Below, piece by piece: positions 19,115 through 27,716 of a stretch of 64,000 bases of DNA. The stretch comes from Tabrizicola sp. GTDB lineage: Bacteria > Pseudomonadota > Alphaproteobacteria > Rhodobacterales > Rhodobacteraceae. Each line of letters opens with the position of its first letter. Position 1 is the first letter of the stretch. A model generated the notes under the pieces. The model made no database searches. It saw only the letters and a list, made by a program, of their open reading frames with translations, and was not told the DNA's origin. The DNA lies in the NCBI RefSeq assembly GCF_022842145.1, contig NZ_JALHQD010000004.1:124001-188000 (forward strand), in the 5' to 3' direction. The position numbers were made by a program, and so were the translations under genes.

Positions 19115-20815
19115 ATGGCTGAAGCGCGCGCATATGCGGAACCGGATGCGGAACGGCCCGAGGTCGTGCTGGTTTCGGCCATGCGCAACGAAGGGCCGTT
19201 CTTGCTGGAGTGGATCTCGTATCACCAGGTGATCGGCGTCGACCGGGTCGTCATCCTGTCCAACGGGTCGACCGATGGGTCGGACGAACTGTGCGAGGCT
19301 CTGGCGGCGGCTGGGGAAATCACTTTCCTGCGGACCAGTCCGGGCTGGGGCGTGGCTCCGCAGGCGGCGGCGGTTCAGGCGTTTGAGGCCGAAATCGGCT
19401 ATCGGCCCGGGACCTGGTACCTTTGGCTTGATGCCGACGAGTTTCTGAACGTCCACGTCGGCGACCGCACGGTGCAGGCCTTGGTGGCGGCCGTGGGCAG
19501 CGCCGACGCGCTGATGCTGAACTGGCGTCTCTTCGGCTCGAGCGGGAACGACAGCTTCCCCGGCCGGCATCTCTCGTCTGCTTTTGTGGGCGCGTCCAAG
19601 TTGGGCTTTGTTGCCAATCTGGAAACGAAGCCCCTATTCCGGCACGGGCCGAAGATGGCCGGGTTTTCGGTCAATGCCGCCGGTCTGCCCCGGCTTGTGC
19701 CGGGAGCGGAGGTCGCGGCGGAGGATTGCCTAGGCGGCAACGGCAAGCCGCTGGATCTGGCCGCGCCCCGCACGCTGGCCTGGTTCGAGCGCCGACCGAT
19801 TGTGGGTCGCAACAACCTTGCCTCGCGGCGAGAGTTCGGCTGGGACCTGGCCCAGGTGAACCACTATTCGGTGCGGACCCCCGATCTTTTCCGCCTGAAA
19901 GCCGCGCGGGGTCGGGGGATGGTGTCGACCGGACCAAAACGGCCCAACATCCGGCACACGCCCAGTTATTTCGACCGCTTTGACCGCAACGAGGCCGAGG
20001 ACCGCTCGATCCTGGTCTGGGAACGGGCGGTGACCGAAGCCATCGACAGGCTCCTTGCACATCCCGGCGTCAGGGCGGCACAGGCTGAGGTGGACACCCG
20101 CGTGGCCCTGGCTTTGGCCGAGCATCAGGGCGAGATCGACGAGACGGACGAAGACGCGGATGACGATGCGGACGGTGACGAGGCGCAGCAGGTCCAGGTG
20201 GTCCTGCGTGGCATGGAGGCGGAGATGGATCCGGAAACCGAGGCCCCCAGCTTTGTGCTGACCTTCGATCCCAAGGTGCGACGTTTCCTGACCAAACTAT
20301 ACCAATCGTCGGAAACAATCCTGGAATATGGCAGCGGCGGCTCGACCGTGCTTGCGGCTGAGCTTGGTCGCAGGGTGTTCAGCGTCGAAAGCGATCAGGA
20401 TTGGGCCGACCGCATGGCCGCCCATGTCGCCACGATCTCGGACCGGGCGCATGTGCATTGGGCCGATGTCGGGCCCACCGGCCCTTGGGGCGTGCCGATG
20501 AAACCGCGAGAGTTCCGCAAGTTCCACGAATACGCGCTGTCGGTCTGGGACCGCCCGGACTTCGTGCAGCCCGACCTGGTGCTGATCGACGGCCGGTTCC
20601 GCGCGGCCTGCCTTGTCGCCGTGATGATGCGGACGGCCAAGCCGGTCACCGTGCTGTTCGACGACTACGAGAGGCGGCGCTACTACCACGGGGTCGAGCG
20701 CCTGGCCCGTAAGGAAGAAACAGTCGGCCGGATGGCCCGATTTACCGTTACCCCCGGCGCGATCCCGCCCCAGATGGTCACCATGGCCGTCGGCTGGTTC
20801 AGCGATCCGCGCTGA
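19115..20815 (+). CDS. Glycosyltransferase 2-like / SAM-dependent-fold fusion protein in the suf operon
   Basis: A 566-residue two-part protein. Residues about 15-290 look like a GT-A glycosyltransferase (family 2/92): VVLVSAMRNEGPFLLEWISYH in pieces, VILSNGSTDGSDELC, and the DxD motif in WLDADEFLNVH. An acidic linker near residues 338-356 follows. The C-terminal part, with ILEYGSGGSTVLAAEL near residue 402 and FSVESDQDW, resembles a class I SAM-binding Rossmann fold, as in methyltransferases. It sits 7 bases after sufB and 18 before sufC, so it belongs to the transcript. No role in Fe-S assembly is known. A TTG at 19112 is an alternative start. Confidence 0.8.
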   Translation: MAEARAYAEPDAERPEVVLVSAMRNEGPFLLEWISYHQVIGVDRVVILSNGSTDGSDELCEALAAAGEITFLRTSPGWGVAPQAAAVQAFEAEIGYRPGTWYLWLDADEFLNVHVGDRTVQALVAAVGSADALMLNWRLFGSSGNDSFPGRHLSSAFVGASKLGFVANLETKPLFRHGPKMAGFSVNAAGLPRLVPGAEVAAEDCLGGNGKPLDLAAPRTLAWFERRPIVGRNNLASRREFGWDLAQVNHYSVRTPDLFRLKAARGRGMVSTGPKRPNIRHTPSYFDRFDRNEAEDRSILVWERAVTEAIDRLLAHPGVRAAQAEVDTRVALALAEHQGEIDETDEDADDDADGDEAQQVQVVLRGMEAEMDPETEAPSFVLTFDPKVRRFLTKLYQSSETILEYGSGGSTVLAAELGRRVFSVESDQDWADRMAAHVATISDRAHVHWADVGPTGPWGVPMKPREFRKFHEYALSVWDRPDFVQPDLVLIDGRFRAACLVAVMMRTAKPVTVLFDDYERRRYYHGVERLARKEETVGRMARFTVTPGAIPPQMVTMAVGWFSDPR

Positions 20816-20833
20816 CGTCAAAGGAAAGAAAAA

Positions 20834-21589
20834 ATGCTGGAAATCAAGAATCTGCACGTCAAACTTGAAGAAGAGGACAAGGTGATCCTCCGCGGCGTCG
20901 ACCTCAAGATCGGCGCGGGCGAGGTCCATGCGATCATGGGGCCGAACGGGTCGGGCAAGTCGACGCTGTCCTATGTGCTGTCCGGCCGTGACGGCTATGA
21001 AGTCACCGAGGGTTCGGCCACGCTGGAAGGCCGGGAACTTCTTGAGATGGAACCGGAAGAACGCGCTGCGGCCGGTCTTTTCCTGGCCTTCCAGTATCCG
21101 GTCGAGATCCCCGGCGTGGGCAACATGACCTTCCTGCGCACGGCGGTGAATGCCCAGCGGAAGGCGCGCGGCGAAGATGAACTCAGCGCCGGCGACTTCC
21201 TGAAGGTCGTGCGCGAGAAGGCGAAGGCCCTGAAGATCGACGCCGAGATGCTGAAACGTCCGGTCAACGTCGGCTTCTCGGGCGGCGAGAAGAAACGCAA
21301 CGAAATCCTGCAGATGGCGATGCTGGAGCCCCGGATGTGCATCCTGGACGAGACCGACTCGGGTCTGGATGTCGACGCGATGAAGCTGGTGGCGGAGGGC
21401 GTGAACGCGCTGCGCAGTGCTGGCCGGTCCTTCCTGGTCATCACGCACTACCAGCGGCTTTTGGACCACATCAAGCCGGACGTGGTGCACATCATGGCGG
21501 CGGGCCGGATCATCAAGACCGGCGGCCCCGAGCTGGCGCTGGAAGTCGAGGCGAACGGCTATGCCGACATCCTGAACGAGGTGGGCTGA
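20834..21589 (+). CDS. sufC: Fe-S assembly ATPase SufC
   Basis: The 251-residue ABC-type ATPase powers the SufBC2D scaffold. Walker A is GPNGSGKSTL, the signature is NVGFSGGEKKRNEI, Walker B is ILDETDSGLDVDA, and the switch His lies in LVITHYQRLL. The Walker B ending in ILDE followed by TDSGLD is specific to SufC. AAAGGAAAG just upstream is a clear ribosome-binding site. Its TGA overlaps the sufD ATG (TGATG). Confidence 0.97.
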   Translation: MLEIKNLHVKLEEEDKVILRGVDLKIGAGEVHAIMGPNGSGKSTLSYVLSGRDGYEVTEGSATLEGRELLEMEPEERAAAGLFLAFQYPVEIPGVGNMTFLRTAVNAQRKARGEDELSAGDFLKVVREKAKALKIDAEMLKRPVNVGFSGGEKKRNEILQMAMLEPRMCILDETDSGLDVDAMKLVAEGVNALRSAGRSFLVITHYQRLLDHIKPDVVHIMAAGRIIKTGGPELALEVEANGYADILNEVG

Positions 21590-22884
21590 TGGCACTGCCG
21601 AAGGCTAGGGAAGACGCCCTTGCGGCGCGGCTTCAGGCGCTGCCGGTTGCGGCGGGGAAGGGCTGGCTTGCCGCCGTCCGGGCCGAAGCTCTGGCGCGCC
21701 TGACGGCGATGGGACTGCCGGCGCGGCGCGACGAATACTGGCGCTATACCGACCCGGCCAGCCTGAACGCGCCCGAAGCGCCGGTCGCGCACAGTTTCGA
21801 CGCCAGTGACGAGTCCGAGCCCTTCGACGGCATGGACCGGCTGAAGATCGTCTTCGTCGACGGGGTTTTCGATCCTGCCGCCTCGGACGACCTGACCCTT
21901 TCCGGCGTCACCATCGAACGTCTGGCCGAGGCCGGGTCGAAGGATATCCACTGGGCGCAGGGGCTTTATGGTGTGCTGGAAACCCGCGGTCAGGACCCGG
22001 TCGCCCGGCCCTTCGCCGCGTTGAACTCAGCCTTTGCCACCGATGGCGTGCTGATCCATGTGACGGGCAAGGCCACAAAGCCGGTTTCCCTGGTTTATGT
22101 CCATGAATCAGAGGTTTCCGACGCGATCCTGCATCATTGTGTGAAGCTTGATCCGGGTGCGAGCCTGACCTTGCTGGAGAACGGTCCCGCCGCGGCGCGC
22201 CTGAACAAGGTGATGGAAGTGGAGGTGGCCGACGGTGCAAGCTTCCATCACATCCGCCTTCAGGGCCGCGACCACGAACGGCGCGCGGTCACGCATCTTT
22301 TCGCCCGGCTGGGCGCCCGGTCGGAACTGCGATCCTTCACGCTGACGGCCAACGGCCGCCTGACCCGCAACGAGTCGGTGCTTGAACTGGCCGGGGCGGA
22401 AGGCCGCGCGCATCTGGCCGGGGCGACCGTGGGCGACGGTGAGTTTCATCACGACGACACGGTCTTCGTCACCCACGCCGCCGAGGCTTGCGAAAGCCGG
22501 CAGGTGTACAAGAAAGTGCTGATGAATGGCGCTGTCGGTGTCTTCCAGGGCAAGATCCTGGTCAAGCCCGGCGCACAGAAGACCGACGGCTACCAGATCA
22601 GCCAGAGCCTCCTGCTGGACGAGGACAGCCAGTTCCTGGCCAAACCCGAGCTGGAGATCTACGCCGACGACGTGAAGTGCAGCCACGGCTCGACCTCGGG
22701 GGCCATCGACGAGGTGGCGCTGTTCTACCTGCAGTCACGGGGCGTGCCCCGGCGGACGGCGCAGGCGCTGTTGGTGTTGGCCTTCCTTGCGGAAGCGATC
22801 CAGGAGGTCGCCGACGAGGACATCGCCGAGAACATCCACGCCCGTCTGGAACGCTGGTTGGCCCGGCACGGATCGAAGGGATAG
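21589..22884 (+). CDS. sufD: Fe-S cluster assembly protein SufD
   Basis: The 431-residue partner of SufB begins MALPKAREDALAARL and has RRDEYWRYTDP. Its beta-helix core includes LILVKPGAQKTDGYQ-like text (KILVKPGAQKTDGYQIS) and the C-terminal CSHGSTSGAIDEVALFYLQSRG, which is diagnostic for SufD. The start at 21589 overlaps the sufC stop; a longer in-frame reading from 21337 lies within sufC. It works in the cytoplasmic SufBC2D complex and is implicated in iron entry. Confidence 0.96.
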   Translation: MALPKAREDALAARLQALPVAAGKGWLAAVRAEALARLTAMGLPARRDEYWRYTDPASLNAPEAPVAHSFDASDESEPFDGMDRLKIVFVDGVFDPAASDDLTLSGVTIERLAEAGSKDIHWAQGLYGVLETRGQDPVARPFAALNSAFATDGVLIHVTGKATKPVSLVYVHESEVSDAILHHCVKLDPGASLTLLENGPAAARLNKVMEVEVADGASFHHIRLQGRDHERRAVTHLFARLGARSELRSFTLTANGRLTRNESVLELAGAEGRAHLAGATVGDGEFHHDDTVFVTHAAEACESRQVYKKVLMNGAVGVFQGKILVKPGAQKTDGYQISQSLLLDEDSQFLAKPELEIYADDVKCSHGSTSGAIDEVALFYLQSRGVPRRTAQALLVLAFLAEAIQEVADEDIAENIHARLERWLARHGSKG

Positions 22885-22893
22885 GGGCAGGGG

Positions 22894-23373
22894 ATGACCG
22901 TCTCGACCGACCTCGTCGCGACCTGGCGTCGCCCACGCGAAATCCTGCGGCGCCACCTTGCGCGCGGGCAGTCGGAGCCGTTCGCCTTCACGCTGCTTCT
23001 GGTGTTCCTGGCGCTGGCTTTCATCGGCCAGTGGCCCATCGCCGCGCGGGACGCCTTTGTGGCGCAAGAGCCGTCCGCCGCCCCGCGCATCCTGGCGCGG
23101 GCGCTTGCGGTTCTGGCGACCATCCCGCTTTGGTACCTTCTGGCCGCGTTAAGCCGGCTTGTCGCCCGGTCGTTCGGGGGGCAAGGGACCTGGTATGGCG
23201 CGCGGATCGCGCTCTTCTGGGCATTGGCCTGCATCGGTCCCCTGATGCTGCTGCAAGGTCTGGTGGCCGGGATGATCGGTCCGGGTCCCGCGCTTTCGGC
23301 GGTGACGCTTCTGGTCGGGCTGGCGTTCCTTGGCCTCTGGGCCACCCTTCTGCACGAGGCGGAACGCGGATGA
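22894..23373 (+). CDS. Yip1-like small membrane protein (first of pair)
   Basis: The 159-residue protein has about four membrane spans (PFAFTLLLVFLALAFIG, ARALAVLATIPLWYLLAAL, a GARIALFWALACIGPLML helix, and the last VTLLVGLAFLGLWATLL). The order resembles Yip1-domain permease-like proteins. It begins nine bases after sufD and overlaps the next, related gene (ATGA). Location inside the suf operon is the only functional hint. The pair might be a membrane partner for the operon or a hitch-hiking unit. Confidence 0.68.
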   Translation: MTVSTDLVATWRRPREILRRHLARGQSEPFAFTLLLVFLALAFIGQWPIAARDAFVAQEPSAAPRILARALAVLATIPLWYLLAALSRLVARSFGGQGTWYGARIALFWALACIGPLMLLQGLVAGMIGPGPALSAVTLLVGLAFLGLWATLLHEAERG

Positions 23374-23963
23374 CCCTGGGTGCGCGCCTTGCCGGACTGG
23401 CACAACTGACCCTGCAGGATCCCAAACAGGCGGCGCGGGTCCTGCTGGCCGAGGGCGTGCCGCTGCGCGCAAGGTCGGCCGGGCTTCTTCTGGTCGCGAT
23501 CCTGTCGGCGATCACGGCCAGCATCCAGATCACCGGCCGCGAGGCGCTGGACCCGCTCAGTGCCTTCATGCTGGCCAGCCCGATCCGGGCCACCATCTTC
23601 CAGTGGCTGTTTCTGTCGGTGTCGGTCGTCCTGATCCACCGGGTCGGCCGGGCGTTCGGTGGCACCGGCAGTTTTGCCGATGCGCTCCTCATCGTCGTCT
23701 GGCTTCAGGTGATCATGCTGGGGTTCCAGGTGCTGCAGCTGGCCGTCATGCCGCTGGCGCCTGCGTTTTCCGGACTGATCGGCCTTGTCAGTTTCATGAT
23801 CTATCTCTGGCTTCTGACCGTATTCATTGCAGAGCTGCACGGTTTCGTCGCGCGCGGGTTGGTCTTTCTGGCCATGGTGATCACCGGCGTGGCGGCGGGC
23901 TTCCTTCTGGTGGTGCTGCTGATCCTTCTCCTCGGGCCGGAGGCCCTGATGCCAAATGTATGA
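23370..23963 (+). CDS. Yip1-family membrane protein (second of pair)
   Basis: This 197-residue Yip1-type integral membrane protein has an N-terminal amphipathic LAQLTLQDPKQAARVLL segment, typical of the family, followed by four to five spans and a small C-terminal hydrophobic tail. Its ATG overlaps the preceding stop, and its last bases overlap the sufS start by eight nucleotides. It is therefore translationally embedded between the first membrane protein and sufS. Bacterial Yip1 proteins have no assigned role. Confidence 0.72.
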   Translation: MTLGARLAGLAQLTLQDPKQAARVLLAEGVPLRARSAGLLLVAILSAITASIQITGREALDPLSAFMLASPIRATIFQWLFLSVSVVLIHRVGRAFGGTGSFADALLIVVWLQVIMLGFQVLQLAVMPLAPAFSGLIGLVSFMIYLWLLTVFIAELHGFVARGLVFLAMVITGVAAGFLLVVLLILLLGPEALMPNV

Positions 23964-25176
23964 CGTCCAAAAAGCCCGCGCCGACTTCCCGATCCTGTCG
24001 CGGCAGGTGAACGGCAAGCCGCTGGTCTATCTTGACAACGGTGCCTCGGCGCAGAAACCGCGGGTGGTGATCGACGCGATGACCCGCGCTTACGAAGAGG
24101 AATACTCCAACGTCCACCGTGGCCTGCACTACCTGTCGAACCTTGCGACCGAGAAGTACGAATCCACCCGGGGCATCATCGCCCGCTTCCTGAACGCAGG
24201 CTCGGAAAACGAGATCGTCTTCACCACCGGCACGACCGAGGCGATCAACCTTGTCTCCTACGCCTGGGCCGCCCCGCGCCTGCAACCGGGCGACGAGATC
24301 GTCCTGTCGATCATGGAGCATCACGCCAACATCGTCCCCTGGCACTTCCTGCGCGAACGGCAGGGCGTGGTGCTGAAATGGGTGGACATCGACGCGAACG
24401 GCGACCTTGACCCGCAGGCGGTGATCGACGCGATCGGGCCGAAGACCAAACTGGTCGCCGTCACCCATATGTCCAACGTCCTTGGCACCGTGGTCGATGT
24501 GGCCGCGATCTGCCGGGGCGCGCGGGAAAAGGGCGTGCCGGTGCTGGTCGACGGCTCGCAGGCCGCCGTCCATATGGCCGTGGACGTCCAAGCGCTTGGC
24601 TGCGACTTCTACGCCATCACCGGCCACAAGCTTTACGGCCCATCAGGCTCGGGCGGGATCTACATCCGGGCCGATCGCCAGGCCGAGATGCGCCCCTTCC
24701 TCGGCGGTGGCGACATGATCCGCGAGGTTACCCGTGACACAGTCACCTGGAACGATCCCCCGATGAAGTTCGAGGCCGGGACCCCCGGCATCGTCCAGCA
24801 GATCGGCCTTGGCGTGGCACTGGACTACATGATGTCCCTGGGAATGGCCGAGGTGGCCGCCCATGAACGCAGCCTGCGCGACTATGCCCGCGACAGGCTT
24901 GCGGGCCTGAACTGGCTGAATGTGCAAGGAAACTCGGCGGAGAAGGGGGCGATCTTCTCCTTCACGCTGGAAGGCGCGGCGCATGCGCATGACATCTCGA
25001 CCATACTCGACAAACGCGGCATCGCCGTCCGCGCCGGCACCCATTGCGCCATGCCGCTGATGGAGCACCTTGGCATCACCGCCTCGTGCCGCGCCTCGTT
25101 CGGGCTTTACAACACGGTCGAGGAAGTCGACGCGCTGGTCAGCGCACTGGACCTTGCGCACGAGCTGTTCGCCTGA
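23956..25176 (+). CDS. sufS: Cysteine desulfurase SufS
   Basis: The 406-residue class II desulfurase starts MYDVQKARADFPILSRQVNG. It shows YLDNGASAQKPRVVIDAM, TTGTTEAINLV, the PLP lysine in FYAITGHKLYGPSGSGG, and the catalytic loop RAGTHCAMPLMEHLG, with Cys in the family's usual short loop. It supplies sulfur to SufBCD, normally with SufE, which is not encoded in this window. It ends the suf operon, and a strong hairpin follows at 25177-25200. Confidence 0.97.
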   Translation: MYDVQKARADFPILSRQVNGKPLVYLDNGASAQKPRVVIDAMTRAYEEEYSNVHRGLHYLSNLATEKYESTRGIIARFLNAGSENEIVFTTGTTEAINLVSYAWAAPRLQPGDEIVLSIMEHHANIVPWHFLRERQGVVLKWVDIDANGDLDPQAVIDAIGPKTKLVAVTHMSNVLGTVVDVAAICRGAREKGVPVLVDGSQAAVHMAVDVQALGCDFYAITGHKLYGPSGSGGIYIRADRQAEMRPFLGGGDMIREVTRDTVTWNDPPMKFEAGTPGIVQQIGLGVALDYMMSLGMAEVAAHERSLRDYARDRLAGLNWLNVQGNSAEKGAIFSFTLEGAAHAHDISTILDKRGIAVRAGTHCAMPLMEHLGITASCRASFGLYNTVEEVDALVSALDLAHELFA

Positions 25177-25200
25177 CGGCGGGGCCCGAAGGCCCCGCCG
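25177..25200. terminator. Terminator hairpin at end of suf operon
   Basis: A perfect 10-bp GC stem (CGGCGGGGCC / GGCCCCGCCG) with a CGAA tetraloop begins right after the sufS stop. There is no good T-run on either strand. It lies between convergent sufS and the protease gene, so it may serve both directions. Confidence 0.7.
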
Positions 25201-25212
25201 CCGGATCGTCGC

Positions 25213-27366
25213 TTAGAACGACCATTTCACTCCGAACACCGCGGCGCTGTCCGACGCGCCGGCGATGTTGCCGTAGTTCTCGGCCCGGACCAGCTCCATC
25301 ATGAACTCCGAGGCATCGCTCATCGGGACCTGGTAGCCGATCGACAGTTCCATCTGCCGCTCCTGCGGCGACAGTTCGATCCCGACCGACCGCACTTCGG
25401 CCCCGCCGTCGGCCATCGACACCGGAACCCGCATGTCGGCGGCACCGGAGGTCACGGCAATCGGCATCGACAGGCCGATGGTCAGCCGGTCGTTCGATGC
25501 CAGAACGCCGCGTCCGCCAAGGTCCAGCCGCAGGCTGTTGAACTGGGCCTGACCCGTGCTGGTGATCGCGGTCGTGCTGCCCAGGTCAGCGACGCCCATT
25601 TCCCCCGACAGCGCGAAGAAGCCGCCTGCCGCGCCCGTATCGGTGGACAAGGCCAGCGTGACCGCCGCCATCGAGGCTCCGCCCGAATTGCCGCTGCCGG
25701 AAAAGCCCATCAGGCTGCCACCGTCCCGCGCAAGCTTCAGGCCCAGGTCGATCGAGAGCCCGCCCTCAGCCACCCGTTGCGACAGGGCGATGCCATAATC
25801 CTCGGCCCCGCCCATCAACACCGTGGCACGCGTGCCTTCGGGGCCGTTCAGGTCCATTGACTGGCCAGGATGGGCCGCGAAGGTGTCGGCAAGCGGGTTG
25901 ACCGGTGCCGTCCGCGCGCGGCGGAAGTCCTTGCCAAAGGACCGCGCAGCCATCGTCTGTGCAAGATCACCGGGCGTGGCGGCCGTGGCGAAACTTTTCG
26001 CGGCCACGTCGAATTCACCGCCAAGGGCATCACTGACCGCAAGGTCGACGCCCTCCAGGCTGCGGGTGACCGCATCCCCCATCGCGCCACCGGTCGCAAA
26101 GGCATAGTCCTGCGTCTTGACCGTTGCCCCGTCGCCCATGGCAAGGGTCGTCGGCCCGATGGGCAGCAGCGCCGCCCTGATGTCCAGGAACCCGTGACCA
26201 AACTCGGTCGAGTAGGAGTGGAGGAACCCTCCACCGAGGTCGACCTGCCCGGCTGAAACGAAGCCCGTAAATGCATTGTCCGCCGAGGCGAGGAGCCGGG
26301 CCCGCAGTTCGGACGGTGTCAGGTTCGGGAAGGCCTGCGCCAGCAGCGCCAGCGCCCCTGAAACTTGAGGCGCCGCAAAGGACGACCCGCTGGCCTGGAC
26401 ATAGCCGCCGTCCTCTGCGGCGCCGACCCAAGTGCCGTCGGCCACCATGCACCAGCGCGCCGCCTGTAGGCAGGCGGAGGATTCGCGGCTAGCCACGGCC
26501 GAAACGCCGTTGTCGTCGAAGATCGGAATCGCGTTGCCAACCGCGATCCACGAGGTTTCCAGTGTTGGATTCAGCACCGGCAAGGCGTCCATGATCCCGG
26601 ACTGGGTGGCAAAGCGATTATTTGATATCGCAAAGACCACGACACCGCCTTCGTAGGACCCGCTCGGCAGCGCATAGTTGGTCAGGGCCGAAAGCCAGGC
26701 TTGGCCGGCCGAGTCGCCGAAGATGGCCGTGTAGCCCGCGGAATTGGCAAAGGCGCTGGTGAAACCCCAGGAGTTGTTCTGCGCCACAGCACCGCGCCGA
26801 CGCGCCTCGATTGCCGCCAGACGCAGGTTGTCGAAGACGACGTTGCCCCAGTCGCTGAAGATCAGGTCAGCGCCCGGAGCGACCCCGACCATGGTGGACG
26901 AATTGCCGGCGGCGACCGATGCCACCATCGTGCCGTGGAATTCGACGATCGGGCTCCCAGTCTCTGTGACGTTCTTGCCGGCGAAGGCCTCGTGGCCCTG
27001 CAGGAAGCCGTCATCGACCACCGCGATGACCTGACCTGCGCCGCTGAGGCCGACGGCATGGGCATAGTCCACGCGCGACGAATGCAGTGGGTTGGCGAAG
27101 ACGACGTTACCGTTGATCGTGAACGTGCCGTCCTGCAATTCGAAGCGGGGCGAATTGGTGCGGAAGCTTGCAGCAGCCTCGCGCCATTCGTCGGTAATCG
27201 ATTGCATGTAGTAGCTGCCGAACACGCCCAGACCGCCGGGATCGGGAAAAATGGTGAAGGAGCCGTCGCCATCCTCGCCACCACAGGCCGCAAGCAGGGC
27301 CAGGCTGGACATCGAAAGCAAAAGGGAAGACCTGCGGCTAAGCTGCTTTGGCGGAAATTGGCGCAC
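25213..27366 (-). CDS. Subtilisin-like (S8) autotransporter protease, lipoprotein-type signal
   Basis: This is a 717-residue exported serine protease. The triad is Asp118 (VIAVVDDG), His144 (EFHGTMVAS) and Ser329 (ASGSSFAAPQ), with oxyanion Asn near 198 (NNSWG). The C-terminal third is rich in alternating beta strands and ends FGVKWSF with terminal Phe, as in an outer-membrane autotransporter barrel. The N-terminus ends LALLAACGGED, a lipobox with Cys28, which is unusual for a beta-barrel protein. GTG at 27366 is used; an ATG at 27312 is an alternative that keeps the lipobox. It should act at the cell surface. Confidence 0.82.
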   Translation of the reverse strand: MRQFPPKQLSRRSSLLLSMSSLALLAACGGEDGDGSFTIFPDPGGLGVFGSYYMQSITDEWREAAASFRTNSPRFELQDGTFTINGNVVFANPLHSSRVDYAHAVGLSGAGQVIAVVDDGFLQGHEAFAGKNVTETGSPIVEFHGTMVASVAAGNSSTMVGVAPGADLIFSDWGNVVFDNLRLAAIEARRRGAVAQNNSWGFTSAFANSAGYTAIFGDSAGQAWLSALTNYALPSGSYEGGVVVFAISNNRFATQSGIMDALPVLNPTLETSWIAVGNAIPIFDDNGVSAVASRESSACLQAARWCMVADGTWVGAAEDGGYVQASGSSFAAPQVSGALALLAQAFPNLTPSELRARLLASADNAFTGFVSAGQVDLGGGFLHSYSTEFGHGFLDIRAALLPIGPTTLAMGDGATVKTQDYAFATGGAMGDAVTRSLEGVDLAVSDALGGEFDVAAKSFATAATPGDLAQTMAARSFGKDFRRARTAPVNPLADTFAAHPGQSMDLNGPEGTRATVLMGGAEDYGIALSQRVAEGGLSIDLGLKLARDGGSLMGFSGSGNSGGASMAAVTLALSTDTGAAGGFFALSGEMGVADLGSTTAITSTGQAQFNSLRLDLGGRGVLASNDRLTIGLSMPIAVTSGAADMRVPVSMADGGAEVRSVGIELSPQERQMELSIGYQVPMSDASEFMMELVRAENYGNIAGASDSAAVFGVKWSF

Positions 27367-27548
27367 GGGTTAATCCTTCCTTGATCGTGACTGTTATAAC
27401 TGCCGGCATACGTCCCGATTCGGTCAAGCAGATGCCGCTCGGATAGCAAAGATTCTCTTTTGTGCGCCGATCTGGTGTTGCCGGAGCCCGCGTGGCGTTG
27501 CCGTTTGCCATTGAAACCCCGGCCACCATCCGGTAAGGACGTCGTCAG

Positions 27549-27625
27549 GCACCCATAGCTCAGCTGGATAGAGCGTTGCCCTCCGAAGGCAAAGGTCGCA
27601 CGTTCGAATCGTGCTGGGTGCACCA
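27549..27625 (+). tRNA. tRNA-Arg (anticodon CCG)
   Basis: A complete 77-nt cloverleaf with an encoded CCA. The acceptor GCACCCA pairs with TGGGTGC. The D-arm is AGCTCAGCTGGATAGAGC, the anticodon stem TTGCC/GGCAA carries loop CTCCGAA (anticodon CCG), and the T-loop is GTTCGAATC. Its 3' 48 bases are the attachment site of the island to its right. Confidence 0.97.
27578..27625 (+). repeat. attL: 48-bp direct repeat (3' half of tRNA-Arg)
   Basis: From GCCCTCCGAAGG to the terminal CACCA, these 48 bases recur without mismatch at 62842-62889 in the same orientation. The flanking bases differ on both sides. This is the classic footprint of tyrosine-recombinase integration into a tRNA 3' end, in which the intact tRNA is rebuilt on one side. 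Confidence 0.93.
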
Positions 27626-27657
27626 CAAAATCAATAACTTAGCTGGTGGTGGGCAAG

Positions 27658-27691
27658 AGCGGAACCGTTTCCGGTTCCGCTATGGTGCGGA
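27658..27691 (+). repeat. Hairpin plus 22-bp sequence repeated near attR
   Basis: A 9-bp inverted repeat (AGCGGAACC / GGTTCCGCT, loop GTTTCC, 27658-27681) may act as a terminator after the tRNA. Overlapping it, the 22 bases at 27670-27691 recur at 62740-62761 with one mismatch and in the same orientation. Both copies sit just inside the att repeats. Confidence 0.6.
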
Positions 27692-27716
27692 TACGCTGTC
27701 GAATCCTACAGCTGGA

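Noticed and set aside
17275-19188. 637-codon minus-strand frame opposite the desulfurase and sufB
   Set aside because: It is antisense to clearly conserved genes, with a His/Asp/Gly/Arg-rich composition that marks a shadow frame.
20297-21595. 432-codon minus-strand frame opposite the fusion gene and sufC
   Set aside because: Same reason: antisense of SufC and the fusion, with no motif of its own.
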